Notes: generated from the letters alone by a model not told the origin. 64,000 nucleotides of DNA from Oegoconia quadripuncta (GCA_949316235.1 OX438745.1:8313001-8377000); one strand, 5' to 3'; positions 43,641-55,680 are shown, counted from the first letter of the stretch. A program made the numbers and translations.

Positions 43641-43823
43641 TTTGGTTTTTACGTAATTAATTCTTCAGATTGAAAAGGATATTCTTATTCGTTTATTCAT
43701 TCTTTTATGTGTACCTAAGTCGCATATACACTACATTGAAGCATCTGTGCCTGTGAGGTCATCGTAGACGCCATGGTACGTCTGCGCGACCGAGCGCTAT
43801 CACCACGAAGTAGTGGCGGTACA

Positions 43824-43990
43824 AACAAAATATTCTTTATTGCACAAATATAATAAACATAACACAGGGATAAACAAAAAAGGAAACAGTACAATTTGGC
43901 GGCCTTACCAACGAAGGCTAGCACATCTTGGAGCAGCACGTATAGATAGTTATACAGGGGCAGCCTCCGCAGCAACCTCCACAAGGTCCG
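43824..43990 (-). mobile_element. CR1-like LINE 3' tail
   Basis: ACAAAATATTCTTTATTGCAC, ACAGTACAATTTGGCGGCCT. The frames at 43715-44010 are shadows of this tail. Confidence 0.78.
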
Positions 43991-44516
43991 CAGCATTGAC
44001 TATTTGTTGAGGAAATAGTACGCTGGGCCTAAATATATAACAAGAGCGGACCACGGGAAGTCGAAATTATTATTTTAAAAATATTTTTAGAAATTTTAAG
44101 TTTTTTTGAAGCGGGTATGTGTACTGCGCAAGAGGATAAATGTAATTAACACTTTGATACATGAAATTTAGCCAGTACGATCTATGGTTTTAACAGCGAC
44201 TTCGTTTTGACCTGGTTAAATTATGTGAATGATTGATTATACAGTTATCGTATTTGTAAGTAGTGATGTTGCGTTGAATAAGTAAATATTATTTTATTTA
44301 ACAAAGAAACCATGACCCAAAGACATCTTACGTAAGTGCCTATTTTATATAATTCATTATCATTTGATAGGTATAATTGTTTTGTTCGACTTCTCGGCGC
44401 TTCGATATGAAAACTAATTTTTTTCAATATAGCGCGTTTTAACCCGCCAGTTCGCTTTTATAATGAACTACGAATGTTTCCATCGATTAACCATAATTTT
44501 AAGATTTGTTGTTTTT

Positions 44517-44737
44517 ACCCGACAGTCTCAAACAAAAAGGAGGGTGATGTTTTTCGAGTGTAAGTATGTATGTAGATTCCTATGTTACCTCCTGTAGCCT
44601 AAACGGCTCGACCGATCTTGAAGTACAAGGCGTCGTTCGATTCGTCTTGATCTCTAAGAGTGTCATAGGAGACATTTTGTGGTAAAAAATCCAATATGGC
44701 GCCTGCAAAATACAAAATATGCAGTCACGTTTTTTGG
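44517..44737 (+). mobile_element. MITE F copy 2
   Basis: ACCCGACAGTCTC, CCTAAACGGCTCGACCGATC, 'AATATGGCGCCTGCAAAATA'; the right terminus is mutated (CAGTCACG). Confidence 0.8.
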
Positions 44738-44744
44738 TTTTGAA

Positions 44745-44880
44745 ATTATTATTATTATAAGCCCATACTGTCCCACTGCTGGGCAAAGGCCTCCCTCCTC
44801 TCTCCACGGCTCTCTATCCCAGGCCTCCTCCGATTCAATGCAAGCAATTGCCCTAAACGCCACGCTGTTGGTGGATTGGT
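44745..44880 (-). mobile_element. RTE-like LINE 3' fragment
   Basis: (ATT)n, then CCCACTGCTGGGCAAAGGCC, TCCACGGCTCTCTATCCCAG; the standard lepidopteran LINE 3' region. Confidence 0.6.
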
Positions 44881-45877
44881 GATCGTTTTCTGAAATTCCA
44901 CAAACAACACGACGCTGCGCATGACTTGTTAATTAATACCTTTCACAAGGCACAATTTAACTCACTCAGTATATTGTCACAGACGTATAAAATTGTAGCA
45001 GACCGAATGTAAGGATTAAACAGCGTAGCCACTTTCCATATACAAGTATTAGCCATGTTTATGCTTTGACGAATGAGGAAATGTCTAGAAATTCTATTTG
45101 TGTGGCTTATCAGATTACGTATTTAATAATACCTTGATTATAATACAACGTACGTTATAATACAAGTATTTTGTTTGGAGACAAGCTACCTGATTAAAAG
45201 TCTTGTATAGTTGGATTTGTCTACTGCTGTTTATAAGTTTGTGCAGTGGCATGCCTAGGGTGTCAAAATAGGGCAAGTCGACATTGTTTTTATGGTTTTT
45301 ACACAGCTAGTGAAAGATTTCGTCTTAAATGAAGGTACCGCCACTGCTGTGTATATTGTGTACATACCTACTAAACTAAATGCATTACGGCCCTAACTAC
45401 CAAGTTGACTTCGAATACGATAAGATAACAGAGTTGGAGAAGGAACACAATAACAAATGACCAAACAGAGAGATAGGTCACATATTTTTGTGGTTAATTG
45501 TGTGGGTAGATAGGACATGACATGTGCCACGTCGCTTCACTGTTCGTAATTAATCGAATTTTGTAGCTACTACCGACGAATCTCCATACTAAAGTAGAAA
45601 ACGTTAGGGTTACAACAGACATAGTCGTCGAACCGAAAGTGAAAAGGCCGAGTCGACGATATCACAACGCGATACTGGTCCGCTCGAACGACACCAGCAC
45701 CCACATTGTTATGAACTTCATCGCCGATTAACAAATCCAACCAATAATAGTTTCAAATGTGAAATTCAACCAATAGTAGGTAAAGCTTCAAATATTAAAT
45801 TCGACGAATGGTGAATGAAATTTATAATTGAAGTTTTGATAATAAGGCCGCAGGCTTTCGTTCGGTTTCACTCTTTA
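44881..45877. other. Intron sequence, nothing recognised
   Basis: 45590-45860 has weak inverted similarity (CGAACCGAAAGTGAA / TTCGGTTTCAC) that may mark an old MITE. Confidence 0.35.
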
Positions 45878-46066
45878 AATGAAATGAAATGTAATTACTT
45901 TATTTGCATTGATATTTGGGTGTTGTGGCTGGTAAATCTGTTACAATATTCAATCGCTTTATAACAAGGAAATAGTGTAGTATCTACCTACCCAAATAAA
46001 TATCTTATAGAAACTATAAATTAGGCGACCTTATCGCTGACCGCGATCTCTAGCTGACAAGCCTAT
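45878..46066 (-). mobile_element. CR1-like LINE 3' tail
   Basis: (AAATG)n, AATATCTTATAGAAACTATA, AGGCGACCTTATCGCTGACC. Confidence 0.7.
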
Positions 46067-46832
46067 TAACCGGAATTGTGAAACTCAAGAAAGCAACTAT
46101 ATTTGTTGTAATGTCAATTTAATCTATTGTAAATAATAATAGAACTGTCATTCATCTGTCAGTCCCTGTGTCCATGCTACTATCGTATCGGAAAGGGAAA
46201 TCATCTGTGGGAAAACGCAAACGCAAGAAACGCACATGATCATTGTTCTGTCCTTTTTTTAATAAAGAATAAATATTCTTCGGCATGATTGCGGCTTTCG
46301 TGTAACGCTACTTATGATTAGTATGATTATCTTGTTCAGTCTTGCTTCATAAATCGAACTAACAATGATAGATAATGCAAGCTGCCCAAATTAAAGCCAG
46401 CGCTGAAACCGAATCTGACGCATCGATTAATACGACCGAATCATGCTGGACTGTGTGACATGGCCTTAACCTACCGCCTCGATTTTTAAGATTCCGTAGT
46501 CACATCTACAGTCTATATTTTCTATCTGTGAATCATCATTATGAAGAAGGAGCTCAACTCCCCTTCCATTCCTATAATAGAAATGAAAAATTGGTTTCGC
46601 GGAACCCCTTCGTATCGTACCTATAGTTGTACATATCTATAATTAGGCCGCCATAAATTGGAAAAACAACTGATTTCAGTAAGGTTCAGTACTTTAACAA
46701 CAGTCCACAAATCATAACGCGGCTCGACGAAGCTGCATGCACGAAACCTGTTACCTATGAGGCTGACATCAGCAATATATAAGGTAGGTATGCTCCATGC
46801 CTTGCTAGAAACAATATAAACTATTATAACCA
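46067..46832. other. Intron sequence, nothing recognised
   Basis: The 128-codon minus frame at 47007-46621 runs into MITE F and is not a gene. Confidence 0.4.
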
Positions 46833-47037
46833 AAAAAAACCCGACAACATTTTTTATACTATGCGGGTCCCATGTTGAGTTTTTAACAATAAAAATGTAA
46901 CCTATGACACGGGCGATCAAGACGAAACCTTGCACTTCAAAATCGGTCAAGCCGTTTAGGATACATGAGGTTAAATAGAAAGCTACATACATACCCGCGA
47001 AAAACATTATCCTACTTTTTGGGGCTGTCGGGTAAAA
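46833..47037 (-). mobile_element. MITE F copy 3
   Basis: Reverse: AAACCCGACAACATTT, CCATGTTGAGTTTTTAACAA, 'CAAGCCGTTTAGGATACATG', ending GGGGCTGTCGGGTAAA. Confidence 0.82.
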
Positions 47038-47440
47038 GAAATGGACACTTGTAAAGCTTTATTCACTTTTGAACTGCGGGTTGAATCTGTGGTCGGCGAA
47101 GCCCGATTACACGATTTCTAGTTTGCGAAATGACATTGTAGTAGGTACTACCGGCAACTAAATGCGATTGTCACAAGCGTCACAGTCACTTACATTGCGT
47201 TGGACCGTTACACAGACGCGTAATCTGTCTATTTGAAAGCCGAAGTGCGTTGAGCGGCTTCTAAAATTGATACAACAATGGCGTAGGTATTTCCATTTGA
47301 ACAAATTTACCTAATAGATACTATAAAATGTCTATATAGGCTGCACTGCCACAAATTGACAAATCAATCTCCGGAGATTGCATCATCAGATCATTCAAAC
47401 AAAAAAAAATCAAAATCGACTAACAAACAGTAAAGCTACG
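47038..47440. other. Intron sequence, nothing recognised
   Basis: Nothing supported. Confidence 0.4.
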
Positions 47441-47743
47441 GATAAACACATAAATATTTAACTATATAAATATCCACGACTCTGTAATAAATCAAATCAA
47501 ATCAAATCCTCTTTATTGCACAATTAACAAAAGCTACATGAAGAATACAGCGTACATCATTAATCGCACAAAAAGGCGGCCTTATCGCTAACAGCGATCT
47601 CTTCTAGGCAAACCTTAGGGTAAAGATACAAGCTACAATAAATGTTCGTATTCATCACACAACCACTTACCCCTTGCGGTATTCGAACCCGCAACCGTCG
47701 GTTTCGCAGGCAGTGTCACTATCCATTACACCAATCGGTCGTC
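47441..47743 (-). mobile_element. SINE B copy 4, split by a CR1 tail
   Basis: 47441-47492 and 47637-47743 are the two halves of a reverse SINE B (body ACATAAATATTTA...CCACGACTCTG; head TATTCGAACCCGCAACC, CACCAATCGGTCGTC). Confidence 0.88.
47493..47636 (-). mobile_element. CR1-like LINE tail inserted in SINE B, with target duplication
   Basis: (TCAAA)n tail, CTTTATTGCACAATTAACA, AAAAAGGCGGCCTTATCGC. AATAAAT at 47486-47492 and 47637-47643 is a 7-bp target-site duplication. Confidence 0.88.
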
Positions 47744-47965
47744 AAACTTATTAGAAATCGATCATGGCTTTTTATAATTGAAATTTACCGTTTACTTGGG
47801 AGTTTACGCAAACTGTCATTACTATGACCTTGCATAGCTCGCAATGGAATGGATTTTCCATGCTCTATCTTGAATTCGCTACGAGACGTGTGTTTTGCGT
47901 AGGAAGCTTGTTGATCCAGAAACTTATTCTGATCATGGATCAAGGGGTGGTACTGGATTTTTATA

Positions 47966-48171
47966 GACGATCTGTTTGGTGTAATGGTTAGAAACTCTGA
48001 CTGCTATACCAAAAGGTCGCCGGTTCGAATCTCGCTAGATGCACATGTTTGTATAATGAATACAGACACGTGTTCCCGAGTTATGGATGTTTTTCATTTA
48101 TATAACTATGTATTTATTTACAAAAAAAATGTATTTGTAGTTTATCAGCCATCTGGTATCCATAATACAAT
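47966..48171 (+). mobile_element. SINE A copy 6, 3'-truncated
   Basis: Head GACGATCTGTTTGGTGTAAT, B box GCCGGTTCGAATCTCGC; the body stops after CATAATACAATC where MITE L begins. Confidence 0.88.
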
Positions 48172-48745
48172 CCGTCGTACTAGGTAAAAATTTTTGCCTT
48201 CGACCGCTAATAATTTGCTATTTAGCTCGTTTGCGTTCGATCGCTTATTTTGGTACCACTAAGCGGCCTAGAAGTAAGGATAAAGGGGTAAACGTCTATA
48301 GGATAGACGTATTGAGTTACCATAATTTACTTCTAGCGCGCTTCATGATCAGCCCGTAACATCCCTCTGCAGGGGTATAAGCCTTCCCTCGTATATGAGG
48401 GAGTATGGGACATAGTCCACGGAGTCCACCACGCTGGCCCAATGCGGGTTGGAGACTTCACATGCTGTTTAATTTTTATTTCTCGGTCATGCAGATTTCC
48501 TCACTATGTTTTCCTTCACCGTTTAAAAGCAGTCGGATAAATGCACATAAGTAATTAAATTACAATTTAAAAATGGCCTGCGTGGGAATCGAACCCGGAC
48601 CTTCTAAATTGAGAGACCGCGTCTTAACCTCTGAGCCACCGACGCTCTTCACTAGGGCGCTTACGTGGTACCAAACGAACGCAAGCGAGCTTGACTGCAA
48701 TCTTTTAGCGATCGAGCGCAAAAATTTTTACTGCTGCTGGTCGTA
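48172..48745. mobile_element. MITE L with long inverted arms, containing SINE D copy 2
   Basis: The left arm (GTAAAAATTTTTGCC, CGATCGCTTATTTTGGTACC, CTAAGCG) is mirrored by 48650-48745 (CGCTTACGTGGTACCAAACG, AGCGATCGAGCGCAAAAATT). The arms are about 85 bp. Confidence 0.75.
48344..48648 (-). mobile_element. SINE D copy 2
   Basis: Reverse of 18046-18376: GGGAATCGAACCCGGACCTT and AACCTCTGAGCCACCGACGC head, GCTGGCCCAATGCGGGTTGG body. Located inside MITE L. Confidence 0.88.
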
Positions 48746-48762
48746 AGTTTTAATGCAAGCTC

Positions 48763-48888
48763 CAAACTATCGTCCAAACTGTTCGTCCAACCTTCCATGT
48801 GTAGAGATAGGTCGTGCATGTTTGACGATGTTCGATCGTCTGAGTCGGGACAGATTGGAGTAATGGCGGAGTGTTGGACGATAGTTTG
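48763..48888. mobile_element. MITE M, 15-bp terminal inverted repeats
   Basis: CAAACTATCGTCCAA at 48763-48777 is exactly mirrored by TTGGACGATAGTTTG ending at 48888. Confidence 0.75.
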
Positions 48889-48906
48889 TAGCCATCATAT
48901 AACGGC

Positions 48907-48967
48907 TTCGTCATCACTTAACATCAAGTGTAATTGAGGTCAACCGTTAACCTCTTGTGTACAAAAA
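48907..48967 (+). mobile_element. SINE C 3' fragment
   Basis: TCGTCATCACTTAACATCAA, TAATTGAGGTCAACCGTTAA, short A-rich end. Confidence 0.75.
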
Positions 48968-49019
48968 GGAGACGGTTCCAATTGATATCCTGGGTTTGAT
49001 AATTCATGAATCTAATTTG

Positions 49020-49245
49020 AGAGGATTAGGAATAAGTGAAAGTTTGGATGTTTGTTGCTTATCACGGCGAAACAGATGAAGGGATTTGGATGAAATTTGG
49101 TAAATAGCTAGAACATATCCTGGATTCAAACAGGATATTTTTTATCCCGATATAGTGAATAGTTTCCGCGGGATAAACAAATTAAACATATCCGCGATAA
49201 AGTTTCGCCACGTAGGCGATGCCGCGGGCGGCAAGCTTGTGTAAG
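49020..49245 (+). mobile_element. Dispersed family G, copy 2 (Helitron-like)
   Basis: GTGAAAGTTTGGATG, ATCACGGCGAAACAGATGAA, 'CGGGATAAACAAATTAAACA', end GCGATGCCGCGGGCGGCAAG and CTTGTGT. Confidence 0.6.
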
Positions 49246-49489
49246 TATAAATTGAAAATTTAGAAAACCCCCGGGAAAACAAATGATTATTGATTTTGAT
49301 AAATATATGATACGGAACCAATTATATTAAATGCTAGATATCTTTGAAACGGCTTAACCATTTCAAATTAAACGTGACATGAACCTATCCCCGGATTTAA
49401 TCTTAATTATAAAAATTGAAAATTTAGATAACATTCTAAGGACCATGATATCATCGAAATACATCAAAAACTGTATTAAAAGTTATATT

Positions 49490-49742
49490 GACGACCCTGT
49501 TTGGTGTAGTGGTTAGACCTGATTGCTGTACCAAAAGGTCGCGGGTTCGAATCCCGCTAGGGCATAATGTTTGTACGATGTATACGGACATATCCTTGTT
49601 ATAGCTGTTTTCATTTATATATGTATTTATTTAAAAAAAGAGTACTTGTATAGTATATAAACCATCGTATCCATAATACAAGCCTAGTTGCTTAGTGTGG
49701 AACTAGATGGCGCTGTATGTAAGTCCAAGAATTCTTTATTAT
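49490..49742 (+). mobile_element. SINE A copy 7
   Basis: Head GACGACCCTGTTTGGTGTAG, B box CGCGGGTTCGAATCCCGC, body to GGAACTAGATGGCGCTGTA. Confidence 0.9.
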
Positions 49743-52224
49743 ATCTTCGAAAAGGTTAAGCCGTTCATCAAACATAAACTGGACCCCTGATTTAGTCTTT
49801 ACCTAATATGAAAAAACCGCAATGAAAATCGGACCACGCGTTTGAGAGATTATGTCTGGACAAATACTGGACACACACACACAACGCCGTCAAACACATA
49901 ACGCCCGTTGTTTTTCGTCGGGAGTTAAAATGTTGTGTTGTCCGTGACATATTGAATGACTTGTTGGAAACTACATAAGGAAAGGTGCAATATAGTCATT
50001 TACTATCAGTGTAATTGTATACTGCTATACATGCATAAAGCATTCCTACAGCGTATGAAATGCACAGATAACGTCCTGCGCTCATTGAACATAATGCAAA
50101 CTAGCAAGCAATATTGCTACCTACCGCATTTACCTTATAGACATAGTACCTATGTATGCACACTTACTTACGGTACCCCCCAGAACACATATAACTCAAT
50201 TATACTACTTACTTAAATATGAGATATAAGGACAAATTGGCTACCCCTATGTTCAGACTAAGCAAATAAAACACATCATTTATGGGACACTGTATACGTG
50301 TTTATAACCTTTTACCTGAGAATATCCTTAATCTAACTGGTCGTTATTATTTCCAGTAGATTTAAATTGGCATTCAACAAATTATATCATGTACGTACCT
50401 ATCTTACATTGAAATAAATGCTTGAAGTTTGATACCATTACATAGTCAATACCCGCGTTTTCGCATTTATAGTCATGAAAATAATGGAATTGGACAGTCA
50501 TTGGTCAACTGCTGTATGAGGATATGGTTGCAATAGGAGTAGGTATGATTACTTTATACACATTACATTCTTTGGATTTGCATTTACTAAGAGAGTACCT
50601 AAATTTTTTTAAAGAAATGTGACTTTAAGCTTTCCACACCGTAATCCTATAGTGAATACCCGGGTTGAAATTTTTGAATCGTGCAATTTTGAATGAGCAT
50701 GCGCAAAAATTACAGATTCACATTCGCATTTCAAAAGGTCGTTTCAAAAGTCATATCATTCGGATTTTCCAACGGGATTTACCCATTCGTCTTCAAATCC
50801 AAATAATCATACGTTTTATACAGTTACATTTCTAATAGTCATATTATATTTGTATTACGTTAATTATTGTACATAAAATGTCAGTAAAAATGTCCTATTT
50901 AGTTAAATCGAATTGTAAGTCGAACTTTCGAGAAACTTAATCCTTAACGTAATGAAAAGCAAATGCGTCGCTTCATAGATACGACAAGGGTGCTGCTTCC
51001 ATAGAAGGCTAACTTATTATAATTTCCACTCCTATTTTGGTCGGCACGTCCATGCTTGTTACCAGATTGATTTATATCAGCCTCGACATGTAAACATACA
51101 TTAGCGTAACCTAATACCGACTAATTGGGCTCATCGTTTGTTCAAAACAGTTTCTAGGAAATAAGATCTTAAGGAGGCCACTTAGAATTTTGTAGACGCG
51201 AAAGAAGTTCATTATGATGACCATTTACCAATAAATAGTAACCCTCTTCTTCATTATTGAGGACATAAAGTTAAAACACTTACATATTGTTTTTGTTAAC
51301 ATTCTTACATAAGCCAATTTTTGATATTTTTGTGGGTTATGTTAATATATAACTAGTATTATGTTAGTTAATATATACCTAAAAGACTGTTTTCTCAAGG
51401 AACTCAACATTTCATTGTCTGACATCCGTCGTGTTGCATTTAGTAAAGAAAACTGAACATTCACATTCTTTGGCATTGAAGAAAATTGAAGTTAGTACGA
51501 CGTGTGGCGGTGTCGAAAGCTAGGTACGTATGAATGGCCTAGTCCGTTATGTCCCCTTTTGGCGCGCGTTGCATTTGTATTACTGCTTTTATATAACCAC
51601 TTTTGGTGGACCCTCATAGAAAGCAAGTATTGTATGTGTACATGTCATCCCCGAGACCATTGTAGAGATTATCTGGAGCGAGTGAGATCGCACCCACACT
51701 TTTATGACCCAACGCAGTTGCGCTCAATAGGTATGACTCAGTCTGTTTTATAATTCGAATAAGTAATCTCGATTGAGTGGCGCTCCTAGCGCACGGGCAA
51801 TGTCGAGGTCAGAGGTTTGTATATGTTTTAAAGTTCTGAATACGGCAAAACTCATTACTCAAGTGGCCATTTGACTGTCTTTGTTTATCGAAGTTTCAAA
51901 GGAAATGACGAAGGTTTAAAGTTTCTGGATGCCGTGGGAAAGTTTTGTCTTTAAATGTTGTTTGCGTCCATGTCTGAATCAACAACCACGGTTGGACAAA
52001 GATTTATCGCTGGGTACGAGTTTCGGTCTCTTAGGAACATTTGCCCTAGTAGGCTCCGGGCAGGCGGGTTGGAGATCGCTGACTTCTTAGGAGCGTCGTA
52101 CTAATGACATGAATCATACTCGTAACAGCAATTGGACACTGCCTGACGACAGATTGGAGACTGCCTGCATTCAGCGATTTCTCGCGACTGGGTGAAAGTC
52201 CCACGCAGCCCTTACCGTGGTTTC
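49743..52224. other. Long intron stretch, nothing recognised
   Basis: Frames at 49956-50216 and 51502-51753 have no recognised domain. 51780-52220 is less AT-rich and may be old LINE sequence, but nothing was read with confidence. Confidence 0.35.
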
Positions 52225-52362
52225 CATTCCAGAACTTTGACCATTACCGGTCATCAGTTCTTCGAGCTATGAGCCCTGCCCACTGCCACTTCAAATTACG
52301 CTGGGCTATGTGTAATTTCGTTCCTCTACGGATTTCCTCATTCCTGATTCGATCTCGTAGAG
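52225..52362 (-). mobile_element. RTE-like LINE fragment (WAGHI block)
   Basis: Minus strand: CGAGATCGAATCAGGAATGA, then 'CATAGCCCAGCGTAAT' and GCTCGAAGAACTGATGACCG, as at 12990-13110. Confidence 0.6.
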
Positions 52363-52394
52363 TTAGTAGAGTCGAGTTGAGGTATTCTGGACGA

Positions 52395-52770
52395 GAAGAC
52401 TAATGACTGACTAATCTCGTCCTCTTTTACTCTCCTCTATCAGCCGTCATCTCCGTACTCACCCCTTTCACACACATATCATTCCTCACGCATTCTACCC
52501 ACATCTTCTTCGGCCTTCCTCTACCTCTGTATCCCTCCACATTCATACTTAGCACTCTTCTCGTTATGTGCCTTTCATCCCTCATCCTGTGCTAACCTAT
52601 TACTCCTCAATTTTTCTGTTATTGGTGCCACTTTCAGACTTCCTCTGATATACTCATTCCTGATCTTATCCGTTCTAGTCACACCCACACATCCATATTA
52701 GCACTCCCATCTCTGCCACATGCATTGTACTTTCATCCGTCTCTTTCATTGTCCACCACTAAGTTCTGTT
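52395..52770 (-). mobile_element. RTE-type LINE C-terminal remnant
   Basis: Minus-strand translation gives TMHVAEMGVLIWMCG, NEYIRGSLKVAPI after shifts, RGRGRPKKMWVECVRNDM and CVKGVSTEMTADRGE. This is the unmistakable C-terminus of lepidopteran RTE/endonuclease-RT elements. Several single-base shifts and a stop. Confidence 0.85.
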
Positions 52771-53250
52771 AACTTATGACTAAAAAATTAAATTCCTTAG
52801 ACGCCTCTAGTTACGACACTCGCGTGAAGAAAAGGGTAAGTTCAAGGCTGCCTTATTTTCTGAAATTAAATTGCATAATACAAGCATGCGAGGCATGGGG
52901 TGAAGTTATTCTCGCGAAATATACTGCAACGACAATTTACTGCATTGTAAGTGCTTATTAATTGTAAGGTACTTAATCGATCCATCGCACTGTACGTTTA
53001 ATACTATCGCATCGTTAACTTGGGCTATACCTTTTTATTGAAATTTTTACACTATGTTCTGTTTACCCGACTGAAGAGAGAGACGTACAGTGGGCTTCTT
53101 TATTCTCTCGTAGCATCCAAACTCCGGAATGTATTTTTATTAATGAGGCAACGTCATTTTACTTTATTTGTGTCATTTGAGTCCATTAGTATATAAGCGA
53201 CTAGCTTTCTGCCCGCAGCTTCATGAGGATTTTGAAAATGTATTTTAGCA

Positions 53251-53546
53251 TACCTACTATATGCATCAGACGTGTGGATAGCTTTTATAAGTGAGACATA
53301 GATACCTACTACATGCATCAGACGTGTGGATAGCCGTTATAAGTGAGACATAGATACCTACTATATGCATCAGACGTGTGGATAGCTTTTATAAGTGAGA
53401 CATAGATACCTACTACATGCATCAGACGTGTGGATAGCCGTTATAAGTGAGACATAGATACCTACTATATGCATCAGACGTGTGGATAGCCTTTATAAGT
53501 GAGACATAGATACCCACTTTATGCATCAGACGTGTGGATAGCTTTT
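53251..53546 (+). repeat. 52-bp tandem array, 5.7 copies with alternating units
   Basis: Units start at 53251, 53303, 53355, 53407, 53459 and 53511 and contain ATGCATCAGACGTGTGGATA. Units 1, 3 and 5 read TATATGC and units 2 and 4 read TACATGC; units 2 and 4 have GCCGTT where 1, 3 and 6 have GCTTTT (unit 5 GCCTTT). This implies 104-bp dimer amplification. Confidence 0.97.
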
Positions 53547-54044
53547 GAACTAAATTGTTTCTATCTTTTTAGATGACTTTTACACAGTCGGGTTTTTAAA
53601 ATTCTTAATTAGTCGGTCATTTCAGAATACTCCATGATATAGTGAAGTGCGGGTTACTATTGTGCACAGTGCCTCTATCGGATCGTTAATAACACTTTTT
53701 TATCTAAACCTTATCATGGTTTCAAATCGCTCTCCTTTGTACATTTCATGTACAATGCATATATCTGTATCAGTTTTGTGTTGTGTACAATGAAGATAAT
53801 ATTAAGATGGTATTTACACATGAATGAAGTTTTATTATTAAGTAAAGTTTAAATCAAATTCACATTTCGTGCAGCTCTACATTTATTAGCAGTTAGTTAC
53901 AGGTCCTCATTGCGTTTTTGTTCTCGGGGATTCCCCTAGCGTTTTCCTCCAATCTGCTAAATATGAACTTAATATGAAAAGTCCAACTCTACATTTTGTT
54001 TTTACAGATTTTTATTGTGGTAGTGGAAACTCGAGTTAACAAAT
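53547..54044. other. Intron sequence, nothing recognised
   Basis: Nothing supported. Confidence 0.4.
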
Positions 54045-54290
54045 ACCTTCACGATCATTATCCCAAATAGGGTGGTCAGAGATATCCCAAATAAGCATTT
54101 GGGTTCCAAACATTAAAAGTTTAATATTTGAAACAACAACACGTTTTACCTTTCGAAACATACAGAAATGTAAACGTGACGGGGTAAGTCCATATTGATG
54201 GAAGGTCCTTTACGATGCCCACGGGAAGAGACACGTTGGTTCAATTCTTTTTTATGTGCCGAATCTTTGTAAACGTCTACAGCGCTTGCT
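54045..54290 (+). repeat. Dispersed repeat D-rep, copy 7
   Basis: TCATTATCCCAAATAGGGTG, ATCCCAAATAAGCATTTGGG, CCCACGGGAAGAGACACGTT. Confidence 0.78.
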
Positions 54291-54291
54291 A

Positions 54292-54694
54292 CAGCAAATC
54301 GGTAGTTCATTCAGAGGTCTATGCATACGTTTTTTCAATAGGTTCCTACTGATGGACAAAATCTTCCTTTCAATAAATTTTAAGATTCTGTAAAACAGAA
54401 ACTTATTAAGGAAGCGTATTATAAAATATTAGGATATTTTGGATGATAGTCAACCGTGGACGGAACCAGCTCGTTCGCATGCCAGACTATTTTACAATTA
54501 ATAATGAAATATTATTGTGACTTTTTGTAATATCTAAAAACCTGTTTTTAAAAAGAGCAAACTCGAGGGAGTTTCTTGCTTGTTCTTCTCAGGGGAAAAA
54601 TGCCTTTTGTACAAGCAGTAGCTTAAACATGTAAAATCTGACTATTTCAAGTGTATCCTGTTTACCTACAAAATAAAGCATTTTTGACTTTGAC
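54292..54694 (+). mobile_element. Jockey-like LINE 3' end, copy 2
   Basis: Matches 6560-6984: AGCAAATCGGTAGTTCATTC, TTTTTCAATAGGTTCC, 3'UTR CTTTTGTACAAGCAGTAGCT and a (TTTGAC)n tail. Confidence 0.8.
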
Positions 54695-54711
54695 TTGCTA
54701 TACACTAGTTA

Positions 54712-54838
54712 CTTATGTTACTCAAGCAGGGATTTCCGCTTGAGGATAATTAAAAAGGGACAGCTTTATTTAACATGTATAGCGGTATCTCTTTCTAACT
54801 ATGCTCAAGCGCATATCTACGCTTGAGCAACATTTTTT
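54712..54838. mobile_element. MITE N, almost entirely inverted repeat
   Basis: GTTACTCAAGCAGGGATTTC / CGCTTGAGGATA is mirrored by CATATCTACGCTTGAGCAAC; about 50-bp arms with mismatches. Confidence 0.68.
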
Positions 54839-55444
54839 AATACGGGCCTAAGACGTCGTCCCCATGCTCGGACGCCACTCACTTTACCAAAGACAAGTAT
54901 ATGCGGACACGTAATCCACAATAGTTTTTTTTTATGTCAATGATCTATTGAAATAATGTGGAATGAAAAGCCGTGTACTTGTTGATGCTATGATGAGCTA
55001 ACAATTGTCTATAGTCTAGTTTAAATAAAATAATTACGTAAAGCAAGCGTGAGATGGTAAAGGAATATTCCACTATTTTAATTTGTGATGTTTTCGCTGG
55101 AATCGTGAAAAATACGAACTACTACGAATAAGACTCGAGCTATGAAGGCTCCATACCTGTCCAAAGTGTTTAAATTAAATGTTATTATGTCATTTTGTTC
55201 ACTAGACGAATGTTAAGTATCAAGTTCTATTATTGGTAGTTCGTTGTACTACACAAGAGTAAAAATGTACTTTCCGCTAGAAATACGAAAGGTCTTAATG
55301 GTTAGAGTTTGACTGGGACTTTGGAGCATGATGGTACCTATATATCACATTCAGTGGTCTACCGACACTTCATCTGTTAATTTTTTGATGTCTTATAATT
55401 TTGATGTCTATTTTATAAATATAAACTATCACCTTGTATTATAA
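54839..55444. other. Intron sequence, nothing recognised
   Basis: Nothing supported. Confidence 0.4.
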
Positions 55445-55680
55445 TAGTTATACTAACTTCTCGTCCGCGGCTTCGCCTGCATCTAATAGCCTTATCGCGA
55501 ATATGTTCAATTTGTTTATCCCGCGGGAACTACTCACTGTAACGTTAATGTCTTAATCGAGGGTATGTTTTAGGTACCTATATACTAGAATTCATTCAAA
55601 TCCGTTCATCCGTTTCGCCGTGATTGAGCAATAAACAAACAAGCAATCCAAACTTTCGCATTTATAATATTAGTGCTAAA
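55445..55680 (-). mobile_element. Dispersed family G, copy 3 (Helitron-like)
   Basis: Reverse: ACTTCTCGTCCGCGGCTTCG, TTGTTTATCCCGCGGGAACT, CATCCGTTTCGCCGTGATTG, AACTTTCGCATTTATAATAT. Confidence 0.62.

Noticed and set aside
46621..47007. 128-codon minus-strand open frame
   Set aside because: Most of it lies in MITE F; hydrophobic runs come from AT-rich codons.
51502..51753. 83-codon plus-strand frame with a Cys/His-rich middle
   Set aside because: Spacing fits no zinc-binding motif I know, and no similarity was recognised.
53251..53546. CRISPR-like array
   Set aside because: Units are contiguous with no unique spacers, and the DNA is eukaryotic.
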